Assembly (NCBI RefSeq): GCF_006547145.1
Contig: NZ_CP041244.1
Span: forward strand, 8,866,001-8,930,000
Reading direction: 5' to 3'
Length of the DNA: 64,000 nt
Origin: Actinomadura sp. WMMA1423
GTDB taxonomy: Bacteria; Actinomycetota; Actinomycetes; Streptosporangiales; Streptosporangiaceae
The notes under the pieces are model-generated. The model worked only from the letters and a program-made list of their open reading frames with translations, was not told the origin of the DNA and searched no databases. A program made the translations under genes and the position numbers. Below, in pieces: positions 42,661 to 51,601 of the stretch (its first letter is position 1; every line of letters starts with the position of its first letter).

Positions 42661-43638
42661 ATGCACCGCTTCCTCAGCCGTTCCCTTGCCGGAGTGACCG
42701 CCGTGACCCTCGCCGCGATGAGCCTCACCGCGTGCGGCGACGACTCCAAGCCTGCCGCGGGCAAGGACGGCGGCTCCAAGCTGATCGTGATCATCACGCC
42801 CTCGCCCGACAACGTCTTCTTCAAGGCCGAGCAGCAGGCGGCCGACGCCGAGGCCAAGAAGCTCGGCTACACCACACTCGTCCTCAGCCACGACGACGAC
42901 CCGACCAAGCAGAGCCAGGAGATCGACACCGCCATCTCCCGGAAGGCGGCGGCCATCATCCTCGACAACGCGGGCGCCGACTCCACCGTCACGGCGCTGC
43001 AGAAGGCCGCCAAGGCCGGCATCCCCAGCTTCCTGATCGACCGCGAGATCAACCAGACCGGCATCGCGAAGGCCCAGATCGTCTCCAACAACTCCCAGGG
43101 AGCCACGCTCGGCGGGCAGGAGTTCGCCAAGGCCATGGACCAGTCCGGCGAGTACTTCGAACTCACCGGCAAGGAGACCGACACCAACGCCGGCGTCCGC
43201 TCCAAGGGCTACCACTCCGTCCTGGACCAGTTCCCCAAGATGAAGATGGTCGCCCAGCAGAGCGCCAACTGGGACCAGACCGAGGCGCTGCAGAAGGTCC
43301 AGACCATGCTGCAGGCCCACCCCAAGGTCAAGGGCATCATCGCGGGCAACGACACGATGGCGCTGGGCGCCTGGGCGGCCCTGCAGGCCGCCAAGAAGAC
43401 CGACGTGATCGTCACCGGCTTCGACGGCAGCCCCGACGTGGTCTCCTCCGTCCTCAAGGACGGCGTCAGGGCCACCGTCCTGCAGCCCGCCGCGAAGATC
43501 TCCCAGATGGCCGTCGACCAGGCCGACAAGTACATCAAGACCGGCTCGACCGGCCAGCCGGAGAAGCAGTCCGTCGACTGCGTCCTGGTCAACAAGGACA
43601 ACGCCGCCAAGGTCAGCAACTTCTCCCTCGGCTCCTGA
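42661..43638 (+). CDS. Ribose-type sugar-binding lipoprotein
   Basis: The 325-residue periplasmic-binding-protein type 1 fold has a lipobox in AAMSLTACGDD. Conserved features include SPDNVFFKAEQQAADAEAKK, FLIDREINQTG and AGNDTMALGAWAAL. It binds a monosaccharide, in family members usually a furanose or pyranose pentose or hexose, and feeds the permease. It is the last gene of the import operon. Characterised apiose importers use this protein class, which agrees with, but does not prove, an apiose role. Confidence 0.92.
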   Translation: MHRFLSRSLAGVTAVTLAAMSLTACGDDSKPAAGKDGGSKLIVIITPSPDNVFFKAEQQAADAEAKKLGYTTLVLSHDDDPTKQSQEIDTAISRKAAAIILDNAGADSTVTALQKAAKAGIPSFLIDREINQTGIAKAQIVSNNSQGATLGGQEFAKAMDQSGEYFELTGKETDTNAGVRSKGYHSVLDQFPKMKMVAQQSANWDQTEALQKVQTMLQAHPKVKGIIAGNDTMALGAWAALQAAKKTDVIVTGFDGSPDVVSSVLKDGVRATVLQPAAKISQMAVDQADKYIKTGSTGQPEKQSVDCVLVNKDNAAKVSNFSLGS

Positions 43639-43785
43639 GCCGGCACTGAGCCGAGAGGCGCACCCACAGCCAGGGGCCAACGTCGCAGTCGGCAGAGATT
43701 GCTCCAGGCTGTGGGGCTCCCTCGCGGCTTCGGATGCGGCGCGCCCGCCCTGGCGGACCGACCGCCTGGTGGCGGCCTGACACAG

Positions 43786-43817
43786 GAAGCGGGTCCAGCA
43801 AATCCTGGACCCGCTTC
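43786..43817. terminator. Strong hairpin after the importer operon
   Basis: GAAGCGGGTCCAG and CTGGACCCGCTTC form a perfect 13 bp stem with loop CAAATC. There is no long U-tract, as is common in GC-rich actinobacteria. The rest of the 407 bp gap shows nothing else. Confidence 0.65.
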
Positions 43818-44045
43818 TGCTCGTCACCACGCCGCCGGGTCCGGCTCGGGTGCGCCGGCGGAGTGGCATGATGCCAGCTCACGTACTTGCGATGTGTGCG
43901 TTACCAGGGAGGCAGGCGTGCCGACACCCTTGACTCTCCACCTCCAATTACGGTGATCTCGAAAAGCGGAACGACGGCGAAGGGCACCCACGTCCGAGGG
44001 GGGACTGGATACGAGATACGCACCGGGCGAGAACGAGGAGCCTCA

Positions 44046-44528
44046 ATGCCGCCTTCCGGCCAGAACAGGCGTTTGCCATCCCAGGAGCTCCTCCCTGGAG
44101 AAAAATGGCTTCCATCCGTCGCCGCCGGGTGGTGCATCATGGTCGCCCTGGCTGGAGCCACCCTCCTGGTGAGCTGGGGGATCGCAGGGGGCATCGACGC
44201 CGGGTGCGATCACCGCCTCGACAGCCGCGGCCGGAGCGTCTGCGGAGTGCCGGACGAGGGAATGGACAGTTTCGCCGCGGCGATGACCGGACTCTTCCTG
44301 GGGGTGCTAGCGGCGGTCGGACTGGGCGCCCGAGTGACGTTCAATGGCTCGTGGTGGCCTGCTCTCGGTATCACCGCCGGTGCGGCGGCGGCCTTGCCGG
44401 TGTTCGCGATGGGAGGCGTCACCACAGGCGAGAAGATCATGCTGTGCATACCGTTGGCAACCGCCGTGATCGTGCCATGGGTCACCCGCTACCGCAGTAT
44501 CAAGCGAGCCGACAGGGCGGGAAACTAA
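44046..44528 (+). CDS. Small membrane protein of unknown function
   Basis: The ATG at 44046 follows GAGGAG; 160 residues. Four hydrophobic stretches (CIMVALAGATLLVSWGIA, AAMTGLFLGVLAAVGLGA, LGITAGAAAALPVFAMGG, IMLCIPLATAVIVPWV) suggest four membrane helices. Two Cys residues (DAGCDH, SVCGVP) in the first outer loop could form a disulfide. I do not recognise a family. It opens the island of mobile-element debris. Confidence 0.6.
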   Translation: MPPSGQNRRLPSQELLPGEKWLPSVAAGWCIMVALAGATLLVSWGIAGGIDAGCDHRLDSRGRSVCGVPDEGMDSFAAAMTGLFLGVLAAVGLGARVTFNGSWWPALGITAGAAAALPVFAMGGVTTGEKIMLCIPLATAVIVPWVTRYRSIKRADRAGN

Positions 44529-44540
44529 GACGTCATCTCA

Positions 44541-45047
44541 CTTGGTGAGGCGGCGGTGGCAGATGAGGGCGGCGGCGATGCCGACGAAGGCCAGCAAGCG
44601 CTCGGGTTAGCGTTCGTAGGGGCGGTGCAGTCGGCGGCAGCCGCTCAGCCAGGACACCGTCGGTTCCACGACCCAGCGGTGTCGGCCGAGCCGGTCGGAG
44701 GACTCGATGCCGCGTCGGGCGATGCGCGGGGTGATGCTTCGCTCGCGTAGCCAGTGCCGCAGGTCGGTGTAGTCGTAGCCTTTGTCACCGTGCAGTTTTG
44801 CCGGGCGGCGGCGCTGCGGTCCGCACCGGGAGCGGATGGGTGCGATGCCCCGCACCAGCGGCTCCAGCGCGAGCCTGTTGTGGGTGTTGGCCGCCGAGAT
44901 CCCGACAGACGGCGGCAGTCCGGCACGATCGACCAGCAGATGGATCTTCGACCCACGCTTGCCGCGGTCGACAGGATTCGGGCCTGTCAGCTCCCCCTTT
45001 GTCACGGTAGGGCCGACGGCTCGAACACCGGCGGCAGCTGCCACCAA
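44541..45047 (-). pseudogene. IS5-type transposase remnant with in-frame stop
   Basis: The minus-strand translation gives GELTGPNPVDRGKRGSKIHL, LVRGIAPI, LHGDKGYDYTDLRHWLRE and RRLHRPYER, followed by a TAA near 44608. The same frame then continues with PERLLAFVGIAAALICHRRL and a normal stop at 44541. Family members have a Lys or Arg codon at the TAA. The DDE catalytic region is partial because the N-terminal half, including the first Asp, is missing upstream of 45047. Confidence 0.8.
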
Positions 45048-45060
45048 GCCAAATGAGCGG

Positions 45061-45569
45061 ATGTCTAATCAGGGTGGACGAACGCACCAAGTTCGGAGCG
45101 CGCGGCGGAACCGAGGGTGACCCGCACCCCGGGCCGTCCCACGCGACGGCGTACGGGGGCGAGCTGCCGAGTCCTGGCGAGGTCCTCACTGCCCCGGATG
45201 CCGACCGACGATACTGAGCCTTCAAGGAGGCCAGCCCGCGACGAGGCCCTCCGGGCGGGCGGCCCAGGGACCGGGCGCGGCTGCGCGCCGGGCGCTGCGA
45301 AGGGCCAAGATCCCCACGACTCCGGCGATTAGCGGGCCCTGCATGAATGCGCGCTACCTGCTCGGGCACGCCTCGGTCGCTACCAGCGGCCGCTACTTTC
45401 GCCCAGGCGTAAAGGAGCGTGTAGTCGTTCGGTACTTCACCAGGATTCCCGCAACAGAAGGGTTTCCTTCCCCCGAAGCCAGCATCTTCCAATCTCCTGG
45501 AGGAAGCGGTGCTTTCGGTATCTTTGGGCGCACTTAGGCGTCAGGTGAGCAATCTCGTCGGAGGTACCG
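45061..45569. other. Mobile-element debris without intact gene
   Basis: Apart from the recombinase scrap at 45343 I see no supported gene here; both strands carry only short unrelated frames. The stretch joins the transposase remnant to the pentapeptide-repeat gene. Confidence 0.5.
45343..45420 (+). pseudogene. Tyrosine recombinase C-terminal scrap
   Basis: The frame reads MNARYLLGHASVATSGRYFR. LLGHASVATSGRY matches the box II tail of phage-type integrases, with the conserved His and the nucleophile Tyr. Nothing of the rest of the enzyme is present. Confidence 0.65.
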
Positions 45570-46433
45570 GTGGCGTCAGGGCCGCGAGTCTCCCCACCCA
45601 GCCAACAGGACCTGGACGGTCTCGAAGCGGATAAGCGTATAGACCTGTACTGGTCACAGAAAGAGGATCGTCGCCAGAGCCGCCACCAGTGGATCAACAG
45701 CGTGGTCTTAGTGATCAGTGCGTTCTTGGCGTCGGGAGGCCTGGTCGCTACTGCAGTCACGATTCGGGGAGATCGACAGCAGTTTCAGCTTTCGCGCGAA
45801 GGATTGGTCGCAGAGCGGTACGGCAGAGCCGCGGAGCAGTTGAGCTCTAGCAGAAGAGAAGTTCGAATTGCTGCAATCTATGCCCTTGAGAAAGTGGCCG
45901 CAGATTCGCCTCGAGACGCAATTACGATCCGCGACCTGCTCGGTGCCTATGTACGCGAGCATGATCCGTCCCTCAAAGTGGAGGATGGCCAACTGCCTCC
46001 CGAACCCGAGACCGACGTCAGTGCCGCCCTTGCCGTCCTGTCCCGCCGCCCTCAGGACCCCGACAAGTCCCCGCAGCTCGACCTTCATCAGGTCCGTGTG
46101 CCCCACCTCCACCTGCCTTCCAAGGCAGAACTGTCCAACGCCAACCTGGGGGGCGCAGATCTGGGAACTGCGAGTTTGCGAGAAATAGATCTTTCCAAAG
46201 CGTTTCTCAAGAATGCGAATCTACATGATGCGGATCTCAGTGGGGCTAATTTAAGGAAATCGGATATGCGGTGCACTTATTTGGAGAAGGCCATCCTTGC
46301 TCGCGCAGATCTCCGCGGTGCGGACGTCCGAGGAGTGCGAAATGTATCAAAAGAACAAATCATACAGCAACATGTAATAATGGATGCCCAAACTAAATTC
46401 GGGCCATATCCATGCCCTAAAGACCATGCGTGA
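45570..46433 (+). CDS. Membrane-anchored pentapeptide-repeat protein
   Basis: GTG start after GGAGG; 287 residues. A basic N-terminus leads to one transmembrane helix (WINSVVLVISAFLASGGLVA, about 42-61). A helical segment follows (EGLVAERYGRAAEQLSSS, REVRIAAIYALEKVAADSP). The C-terminal part is a pentapeptide-repeat helix of about ten repeats (LSNANLGGADLGTASLREID, LKNANLHDADLSGANLRKSD). Such proteins are frequent in actinobacteria and their role is usually unknown. The 3' half is clearly richer in A/T than its surroundings, suggesting horizontal acquisition. Confidence 0.8.
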   Translation: MASGPRVSPPSQQDLDGLEADKRIDLYWSQKEDRRQSRHQWINSVVLVISAFLASGGLVATAVTIRGDRQQFQLSREGLVAERYGRAAEQLSSSRREVRIAAIYALEKVAADSPRDAITIRDLLGAYVREHDPSLKVEDGQLPPEPETDVSAALAVLSRRPQDPDKSPQLDLHQVRVPHLHLPSKAELSNANLGGADLGTASLREIDLSKAFLKNANLHDADLSGANLRKSDMRCTYLEKAILARADLRGADVRGVRNVSKEQIIQQHVIMDAQTKFGPYPCPKDHA

Positions 46434-46849
46434 GCCTGGCGCGCAACTGCGAGGCCGTACCCGGTGGCGGTCCAGGCCCGACCCTCCGCCGCCGGGCCGC
46501 TGACCAGACAGAATCAGGCCCGCCGCCTCGCCGGCGCGGACGTCCCCTCGGCCGCACGGGTTAAGCCTTCGAGATCCGGCACGGGGACAAGGACCGCTAG
46601 GCGGGCTCGCCGCGGTCAGCGGCGAGGTCGCCGATATGGTGCTCGGATTTCTGGACGTCGTTGATCGGGACCAACATCGGCGGATGCCTGCTGATCGCCG
46701 GCGTGCGCGGCACCCGCTTGCTGGTGACGTTCACCATGCGCCATGGGAGAAACCGCTCATGAAGCTGCAAGGCCCGGCCCTGCGGATGACGATCTTCGTC
46801 CGTGAGGACGACACCTGGCATCGTCTCTGCGAGCTGGTCGGGTGGCCGC
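46434..46849. other. Intergenic remnant region
   Basis: No intact gene. The frame around 46655-46755 (IGTNIGGCLLIAGVRGTRLL) and the DUF190 scrap that follows suggest the ends of a decayed locus. Confidence 0.4.
46759..46830 (+). pseudogene. DUF190 N-terminal fragment
   Basis: MKLQGPALRMTIFVREDDTW is the characteristic start of DUF190 proteins, often found beside CrcB fluoride channels. The match stops after about 24 codons, and the sequence then runs into the antisense end of the citryl-CoA-lyase-like gene. A break-point truncated it. Confidence 0.65.
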
Positions 46850-47653
46850 TCAGGACTTGGGCGGGGTGGGGGTCGAGGTGGGGAGGATCGTGCGGGGGAT
46901 GGGGCCCTTGTTGCGTTGGCCGCTCTGGGACTCCTCCCAGGCGTGGGCGAGGATGCCGATGCTGCGGCTGAGGACGAACAGGCCGCGGGCGAGTGGGGCG
47001 GGAAAGCCGAGTTCGGCGTAGATGATGGCGGTGGCTCCGTCGATGTTCATCGGGACGGGGGCGTCCCGGCCTTCGGCGAGGAGTGCCTCCACGCATTTGC
47101 CGGCGCGGAGGTGGTCGCCGGGGACGACGCCGTCGCGGACCGCCTTCTGGACCAGGTCGATCAGTGGGTCGCGGCGGGGGTCGCGGGGATGGAAGCGGTG
47201 GCCGAAGCCGGGGAGGTAGCGGGGCCAGGCGGCGACGGTCTGCTGGGTCGCGGTGCGGAGGTCGAGGCCGGTGGCCTCGCGTTCGAGGACGTCGTCCAGG
47301 AGCCGGACGCATTGTTCGCCCGCTCCTCCGTGGGCGTCGCCGAGGGTGTTGACGGCGCTGGCGACGGCGTTGTTGAGGCCGACGCCGCAGGTGGCGGCCA
47401 TGCGGGCGATGGCGATCGACGGGGCCTGGGGGCCGTGGTCGACGGCGGCGACGAGCGCCGCGTCCAGCAGGGCCGCCTGCCGCGGGGCCGGGAGGTCGCC
47501 GCGCAGCATCAGCCAGATCATGGACGTGAGGCCGGTGGTGCCGATGAGGTCCTGGACGGGGCGGCCGCGCAGTTGGATGACGCCGGGTTCCATGCGGGTG
47601 ATGGCGGTCGCCCACCATCCCGCGACGGCCCCCGTCGGATCGATGTCGTTCAC
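46850..47653 (-). CDS. Short citrate-synthase-fold citryl-CoA lyase-like enzyme
   Basis: I chose the GTG at 47653 because AGGAGG lies 5 bp upstream; an ATG at 47683 overlapping the CoA-transferase stop is an alternative. Product 267 residues, the size of citryl-CoA lyases rather than full citrate synthases. Catalytic elements are VDHGPQAPS (first His), PGFGHRFHPRDPRRD (second His) and NIDGATAII (Asp). It probably cleaves a citrate-like acyl-CoA to acetyl-CoA plus an oxo acid. The CoA-transferase upstream would make that thioester. Confidence 0.82.
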   Translation of the reverse strand: MNDIDPTGAVAGWWATAITRMEPGVIQLRGRPVQDLIGTTGLTSMIWLMLRGDLPAPRQAALLDAALVAAVDHGPQAPSIAIARMAATCGVGLNNAVASAVNTLGDAHGGAGEQCVRLLDDVLEREATGLDLRTATQQTVAAWPRYLPGFGHRFHPRDPRRDPLIDLVQKAVRDGVVPGDHLRAGKCVEALLAEGRDAPVPMNIDGATAIIYAELGFPAPLARGLFVLSRSIGILAHAWEESQSGQRNKGPIPRTILPTSTPTPPKS

Positions 47654-47679
47654 GGGAGCCTCCTGTGTTCGGCGGTTCG

Positions 47680-48870
47680 TCATGGAGTGACGGCGCTCCG
47701 GCCGTTCCAGCGGCCCCCCAGGGCGCCGCGTTCGGGGTTCTGCTCGCCGAGCAGGGGCGGCGGGCCGGTGGGGCGCAGCGGTTCGCCGTCGTGCAGGACG
47801 CCGCTGCCGACGACCTTGAGCACGCGGTCCGAGCCGTCGGGGAACGGTAGTTCGGTGAAGAAGCCGCGATGGTCGAGTTGGTCGAGCTCGACCGTCTCGG
47901 GGACGGTCGTGACGCGGGCCGCCGGGACGCCCGCGGTGCTGAGGAGCCGTTCCCATTCTTGGGCGGTGCGGTGGCGCAGGGCGCGGTTGAGTTCGCCGGT
48001 CAGCTCGTCGCGGTGCAGCTTGCGCTGCTCCCGGTCGATGAAGCGCGGGTCGTCCAGGAGGTCGCGCCGGTCGGTGAGCGCGCACAGCGTTTCGAACTGC
48101 CGCTGGCGGTTCGCGGCGATGTTGAGGGGGCCGTCGGCGGCCTCGAAGGTGCCGGAGGGGGCGGCGGTGGCGTTCTGGGTGCCCATGGGCTGGGGCGGAA
48201 CGCCGCTGACGAGGTAGTTGGAGATGGCCCAACCCATGGCGGACACCGCCGACTCCAGCATGGACACGTCGAGGAACGTTCCCTCGCCGGTGCGGTCGCG
48301 GCCTGCGAGGACGGCGCAGATGTGGAGGGCGGCGGTCAGCCCGCCAACGGTGTCGCAGACGGGGAAGCCGATGCGCAGCGGGGCGGTCTCGGCGGTGCCG
48401 GTGATGCTCATCATCCCGGACAGGCCCTGGATGATCTGGTCGTAGGCGGGAGCCCGGCTCATCGGCCCGGTCTGCCCGAAGCCGGAGATCGCGCAGTAGA
48501 CCAGCCGCGGGTTCAGCTCGCGCAGCCGCGGCCAGCCGAAGCCGAGCCGGGCGAGGACGCCCGCGCGGAAGTTCTCCAGGAGCACGTCGGCGCCGCGCAC
48601 CATGTCCTCGAAGTCGGCGCGGTCGGCGGGGTCCTTGAGGTCGATCTCGACGGACTTCTTGCCCGCGTTCTGCGCCAGGAACGAGGCGCCGATGCCGGTC
48701 CGGTTCAGCTCGGCGTCCGGGCCGAGGCGCCGGGCGAGGTCGCCCTGCCCCGGAACCTCGATCTTGACGACCTCTGCGCCGAGCAGCATCAGTTGGTAGC
48801 TGCAGTACGGTCCGGCCAGGACGTTGGTCAGGTCGAGGACCCGGACGCCGCTGAGCGGTCGCTGTGGCAT
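47680..48870 (-). CDS. CaiB/BaiF class III CoA-transferase
   Basis: This 396-residue family III CoA-transferase has VRVLDLTNVLAGPYCSYQLM with GAEVVKIEVPGQGD at the N-terminus. The catalytic Asp is in the conserved block after VLLENFRAGVLARLGFGW (GTFLDVSMLESAV). NPRLVYCAISGFGQTGPMSR is the usual signature. It transfers CoA to a carboxylic acid. The lyase-like partner downstream suggests activation then retro-Claisen or aldol cleavage of a branched hydroxy acid. It is probably in one transcript with the lyase and possibly with the IclR gene upstream. Confidence 0.9.
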   Translation of the reverse strand: MPQRPLSGVRVLDLTNVLAGPYCSYQLMLLGAEVVKIEVPGQGDLARRLGPDAELNRTGIGASFLAQNAGKKSVEIDLKDPADRADFEDMVRGADVLLENFRAGVLARLGFGWPRLRELNPRLVYCAISGFGQTGPMSRAPAYDQIIQGLSGMMSITGTAETAPLRIGFPVCDTVGGLTAALHICAVLAGRDRTGEGTFLDVSMLESAVSAMGWAISNYLVSGVPPQPMGTQNATAAPSGTFEAADGPLNIAANRQRQFETLCALTDRRDLLDDPRFIDREQRKLHRDELTGELNRALRHRTAQEWERLLSTAGVPAARVTTVPETVELDQLDHRGFFTELPFPDGSDRVLKVVGSGVLHDGEPLRPTGPPPLLGEQNPERGALGGRWNGRSAVTP

Positions 48871-48908
48871 GCGGTAGCTCCTTAGGTCACGCGGGCCCCC
48901 GCGCGGGT

Positions 48909-49700
48909 TCAGCGCGCGGGGCTGAGCGGGTGGTCGAAGCCGCGTTCGGACATCTCCTCGGCCACCCGGCGCAGATCAGCGGCGCACTCCTCCACGACCT
49001 CGTCAGGGAAGCGGACGGTGGGGCCGCTGAGAGACAGGGCGGCGACGACGGTTCCGGACCGTCCGACGACCGGGACGGCGACGGCGGACAGGCCCTCCTC
49101 CCGCTCGCCGTGGCTGGCGGCCCAGCCACGGTGGGCGGCCTCGTCGATCCACCCCTGGAGCCGCTGGACGTGGCCCTCTCCGTAGGGGGAGGACAGGGCG
49201 ACGCGGCGCAGGAGGGTGTCGGGCGCGTCGCGCAGCAGGACCTTGGAGGACGCGCCGGACCAGAGAGGCAGCTCGTCGCCGATGTGCACGACGTGCCGGA
49301 GCGGCTGCGGGCTCTCCTGCTGGGCGACGCAGACCCGGTAGATGTCGCGGACCATGTAGAGGTTCACCGTCTCGCGGCGGCGGGCGCCGAGGTCCCGCAT
49401 GAACTTGCGGGTCTCCGGCGGGAGTTCCCAGCTGCTGCGCGCCAGGTGCGCCCACCGCCACAGGCCGGGCCCGGGAAGGTAGCCGTTGGGAGCGGCCCAG
49501 AGCAGGCCGTTCTGCTCGAGGGTCTGGACGAGGCGGATGACGGTCGTCTTCGCCAGGCCCGTCGCCTCGACGATCTCGCGGATCGAGATGACCGGGCGCT
49601 CCTCGCCGAGCAGGGACATGATCTCCACGGCGCGCTGGACGCTGCGGACGCCTCCGGCGTCGGCCGCCTGCTCGCCGCCGTTCTTCTTCGCTGGGCTCAC
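48909..49700 (-). CDS. IclR family transcriptional regulator, third
   Basis: The 263-residue protein has an N-terminal winged HTH (ISIREIVEATGLAKTTVIRL) and an effector-binding domain (LWSGASSKVLLRDAP, VAVPVVGRSGTVVAAL). It lies between the CoA-transferase and the aldehyde dehydrogenase, which are transcribed away from each other. The GTCC-N7-GGAC boxes around 49825, 50075, 60387 and 60572 are its most likely targets. Confidence 0.92.
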   Translation of the reverse strand: MSPAKKNGGEQAADAGGVRSVQRAVEIMSLLGEERPVISIREIVEATGLAKTTVIRLVQTLEQNGLLWAAPNGYLPGPGLWRWAHLARSSWELPPETRKFMRDLGARRRETVNLYMVRDIYRVCVAQQESPQPLRHVVHIGDELPLWSGASSKVLLRDAPDTLLRRVALSSPYGEGHVQRLQGWIDEAAHRGWAASHGEREEGLSAVAVPVVGRSGTVVAALSLSGPTVRFPDEVVEECAADLRRVAEEMSERGFDHPLSPAR

Positions 49701-49824
49701 TGGTTCTCCCCGATTCTGGTCCGGGACGGTGGAAGCACGAGTGTCCCGGTTTTTCCGCCGGCGGGAGGCGCGGAACCGGCGAAGACCGCGCCCCTGGGCA
49801 GGGACGGTCCGTACGTTACACGCA

Positions 49825-49860
49825 GTCCATACAGCGGTCTAGTTGGACCGTCAGTCGGTC
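49825..49860. promoter_or_regulatory. Paired operator before the third IclR gene
   Basis: Two 15-mers, GTCC-ATACAGC-GGTC (49825-49839) and GACC-GTCAGTC-GGTC (49846-49860), are exactly 21 bp apart. Across them lies CGGTC-TAGTTG-GACCG, which recurs at 60397-60412 with one base changed. The 422 bp gap holds this and the next site only. Confidence 0.68.
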
Positions 49861-50074
49861 TCAAATGGAACCGATGGCGAAGTTTTTCCCCCGCGCCCTT
49901 CCCCTTGTCAGCTCGGGCACCTATAACTAACTCACTGGTTCGAACATTACGGACCGGGCCGAGCGGCGGAGGTGATGAGCCATGCGGGAGCCCCTCGTTG
50001 CCGAGTCGCGCCGCGAAAGTTTCTCCCCAGCGGCCCTTGTCAGTGCCCGGCGGCGGCCCTTACGTTGACCCGAA

Positions 50075-50110
50075 GTCCGCATGATAGCACTAGAAGTCCG
50101 CTTGATGGAT
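50075..50110. promoter_or_regulatory. Paired operator before the aldehyde dehydrogenase operon
   Basis: GTCC-GCATGAT-AGCA (50075-50089) and GTCC-GCTTGAT-GGAT (50096-50110) are 21 bp apart. The second ends just before the ribosome site of the gene at 50123. Confidence 0.62.
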
Positions 50111-50122
50111 CAGGAGGAATGG

Positions 50123-51601
50123 ATGCTGGAAGCGGTGCTCGCGGCGGCCACCGAGGGCGGGCCGGTACAGGCGGCTGCTCTCGTCGGCGGCCGGTGGAGT
50201 ACGGACGGTCCGCAGAGCGAACGCGTCGGACCGTATCTGCGTACGACGGTCAGCCGGGCTCCGGCCGCCGGGCCCGCCGACGTCGCCGCCGTCCGCGGCC
50301 ACGCGCGCGACTACGCCCGGACGGTGGCGCGGCTGACGCCCGCCTCGCGGGCGGAGGTGCTGGAGCGGGCCTCGTGCGCCGCCGCCGACAATCGCGGGGA
50401 CCTGGCCCGGCTGCTCGCGCTGGAGCTGGGCAAGCCCGTCAGGGACGGCCTGGGCGAGATCGACCGCGTCGCCGACACCTTCGCCGTCTGCGCCGCCGAG
50501 GCGCGGCAGATCGGGGGAGAGACCCTTCCCGTCGCCGGATGGGCCCGCGGGGCCCGCGACACGGCCTTCACCTACCGGGCCCCGGCGGGCGTCGCGCTCG
50601 CCATCACCCCCTTCAACGCGCCGGCGAACCTCCTCGCGCACAAGCTGGGCGCCTCGTTCGCCGCGGGGAACACCACGATCGTCAAGGCGCCGCCGCAGGC
50701 TCCCGCGGTCTCCACGGCGGTCGTCGCGCTGCTGGTCGAGGCGGGGATGCCCGTCGAGGCCGTCCAGCTGCTGCACGGGGACGGCGCGGTCGGCGCCGAG
50801 CTGTGCGCGGCGGAGGAGGTGGCCGTCATCAGCTTCACCGGCAGCGCCGCCACCGGGGCGGCCGTCGCCAGGGCGGCCGGGGCCAAGCGCCTGGTGCTGG
50901 AACTGGGTGGGAACGCCGCCACGATCGTGTGCGAGGACGCCGACATGGCCGAGGCCGCCCGGATCTGCGCTCGCACCGGCTACAGCAACTCCGGCCAGAG
51001 CTGCATCTCCGTCCAGCGCGTCTACGTCCACCGCTCGCGCTTCGAGGAGTTCCTGGGCCGCTTCACCGCCGAGGTGGAGTCGCTCACCGTGGGCGATCCG
51101 CTGGATCCGGACACCGACGTCGGCTCGATGGTGGACGAGGACGCCGCCGAACGGGTGGTTCTCTGGAGCGCGGAGGCCGCCGAGCAGGGTGCGCGCGTGC
51201 TCCTCGGCGGCAGCCGGGACGGGGCCACGGCGCTGCCGACGGTCGTGGCCGATCCGCCGCCCGAAGCCTCGCTCGTCCGCGAGGAGGTCTTCGGCGCGCT
51301 GGTCGCGGTCATGCCGTACGACGACTTCGGCGGCGTCGTCGAGCGTTGCAACCAGAGCCGGTACGGCCTCCAGGCGGGCCTGTTCACCCGTGACGTGGAC
51401 CGGATCGTCACGGCGTGGCGCGAGCTGGAGGTAGGCGGGCTCGTCGTCAACGGCTCGTCCAACTACCGCCTGGACCACGTGCCCTTCGGCGGCGTCAAGG
51501 ACTCCGGCTTCGGGCGCGAGTCGCCTCGCTGCATGATCGAGGATTTCACGGTCGTGAAGACGCTGATGCTCCGCGGCACCTCGCTGTGGGGCGCCGCGTG
51601 A
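50123..51601 (+). CDS. NAD(P)-dependent aldehyde dehydrogenase
   Basis: The ATG at 50123 has AGGAGG 5 bp upstream, while earlier in-frame starts lie inside the operator; 492 residues. Motifs: AITPFNAPANLLAHKLG and FTGSAATGAAVA for cofactor binding, LELGGNAATIV with the general-base Glu, and SGQSCISVQRVYVH with the catalytic Cys. It oxidises or acylates an aldehyde, probably the product of the alcohol dehydrogenase next door. It is the first gene of a tightly overlapped operon. Confidence 0.92.
   Translation: MLEAVLAAATEGGPVQAAALVGGRWSTDGPQSERVGPYLRTTVSRAPAAGPADVAAVRGHARDYARTVARLTPASRAEVLERASCAAADNRGDLARLLALELGKPVRDGLGEIDRVADTFAVCAAEARQIGGETLPVAGWARGARDTAFTYRAPAGVALAITPFNAPANLLAHKLGASFAAGNTTIVKAPPQAPAVSTAVVALLVEAGMPVEAVQLLHGDGAVGAELCAAEEVAVISFTGSAATGAAVARAAGAKRLVLELGGNAATIVCEDADMAEAARICARTGYSNSGQSCISVQRVYVHRSRFEEFLGRFTAEVESLTVGDPLDPDTDVGSMVDEDAAERVVLWSAEAAEQGARVLLGGSRDGATALPTVVADPPPEASLVREEVFGALVAVMPYDDFGGVVERCNQSRYGLQAGLFTRDVDRIVTAWRELEVGGLVVNGSSNYRLDHVPFGGVKDSGFGRESPRCMIEDFTVVKTLMLRGTSLWGAA

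Noticed and set aside
45570..46433. Pentapeptide-repeat protein as a quinolone-resistance (Qnr/MfpA) factor
   Set aside because: It has a membrane helix and too few repeats for a DNA-mimic rod; no supporting context.
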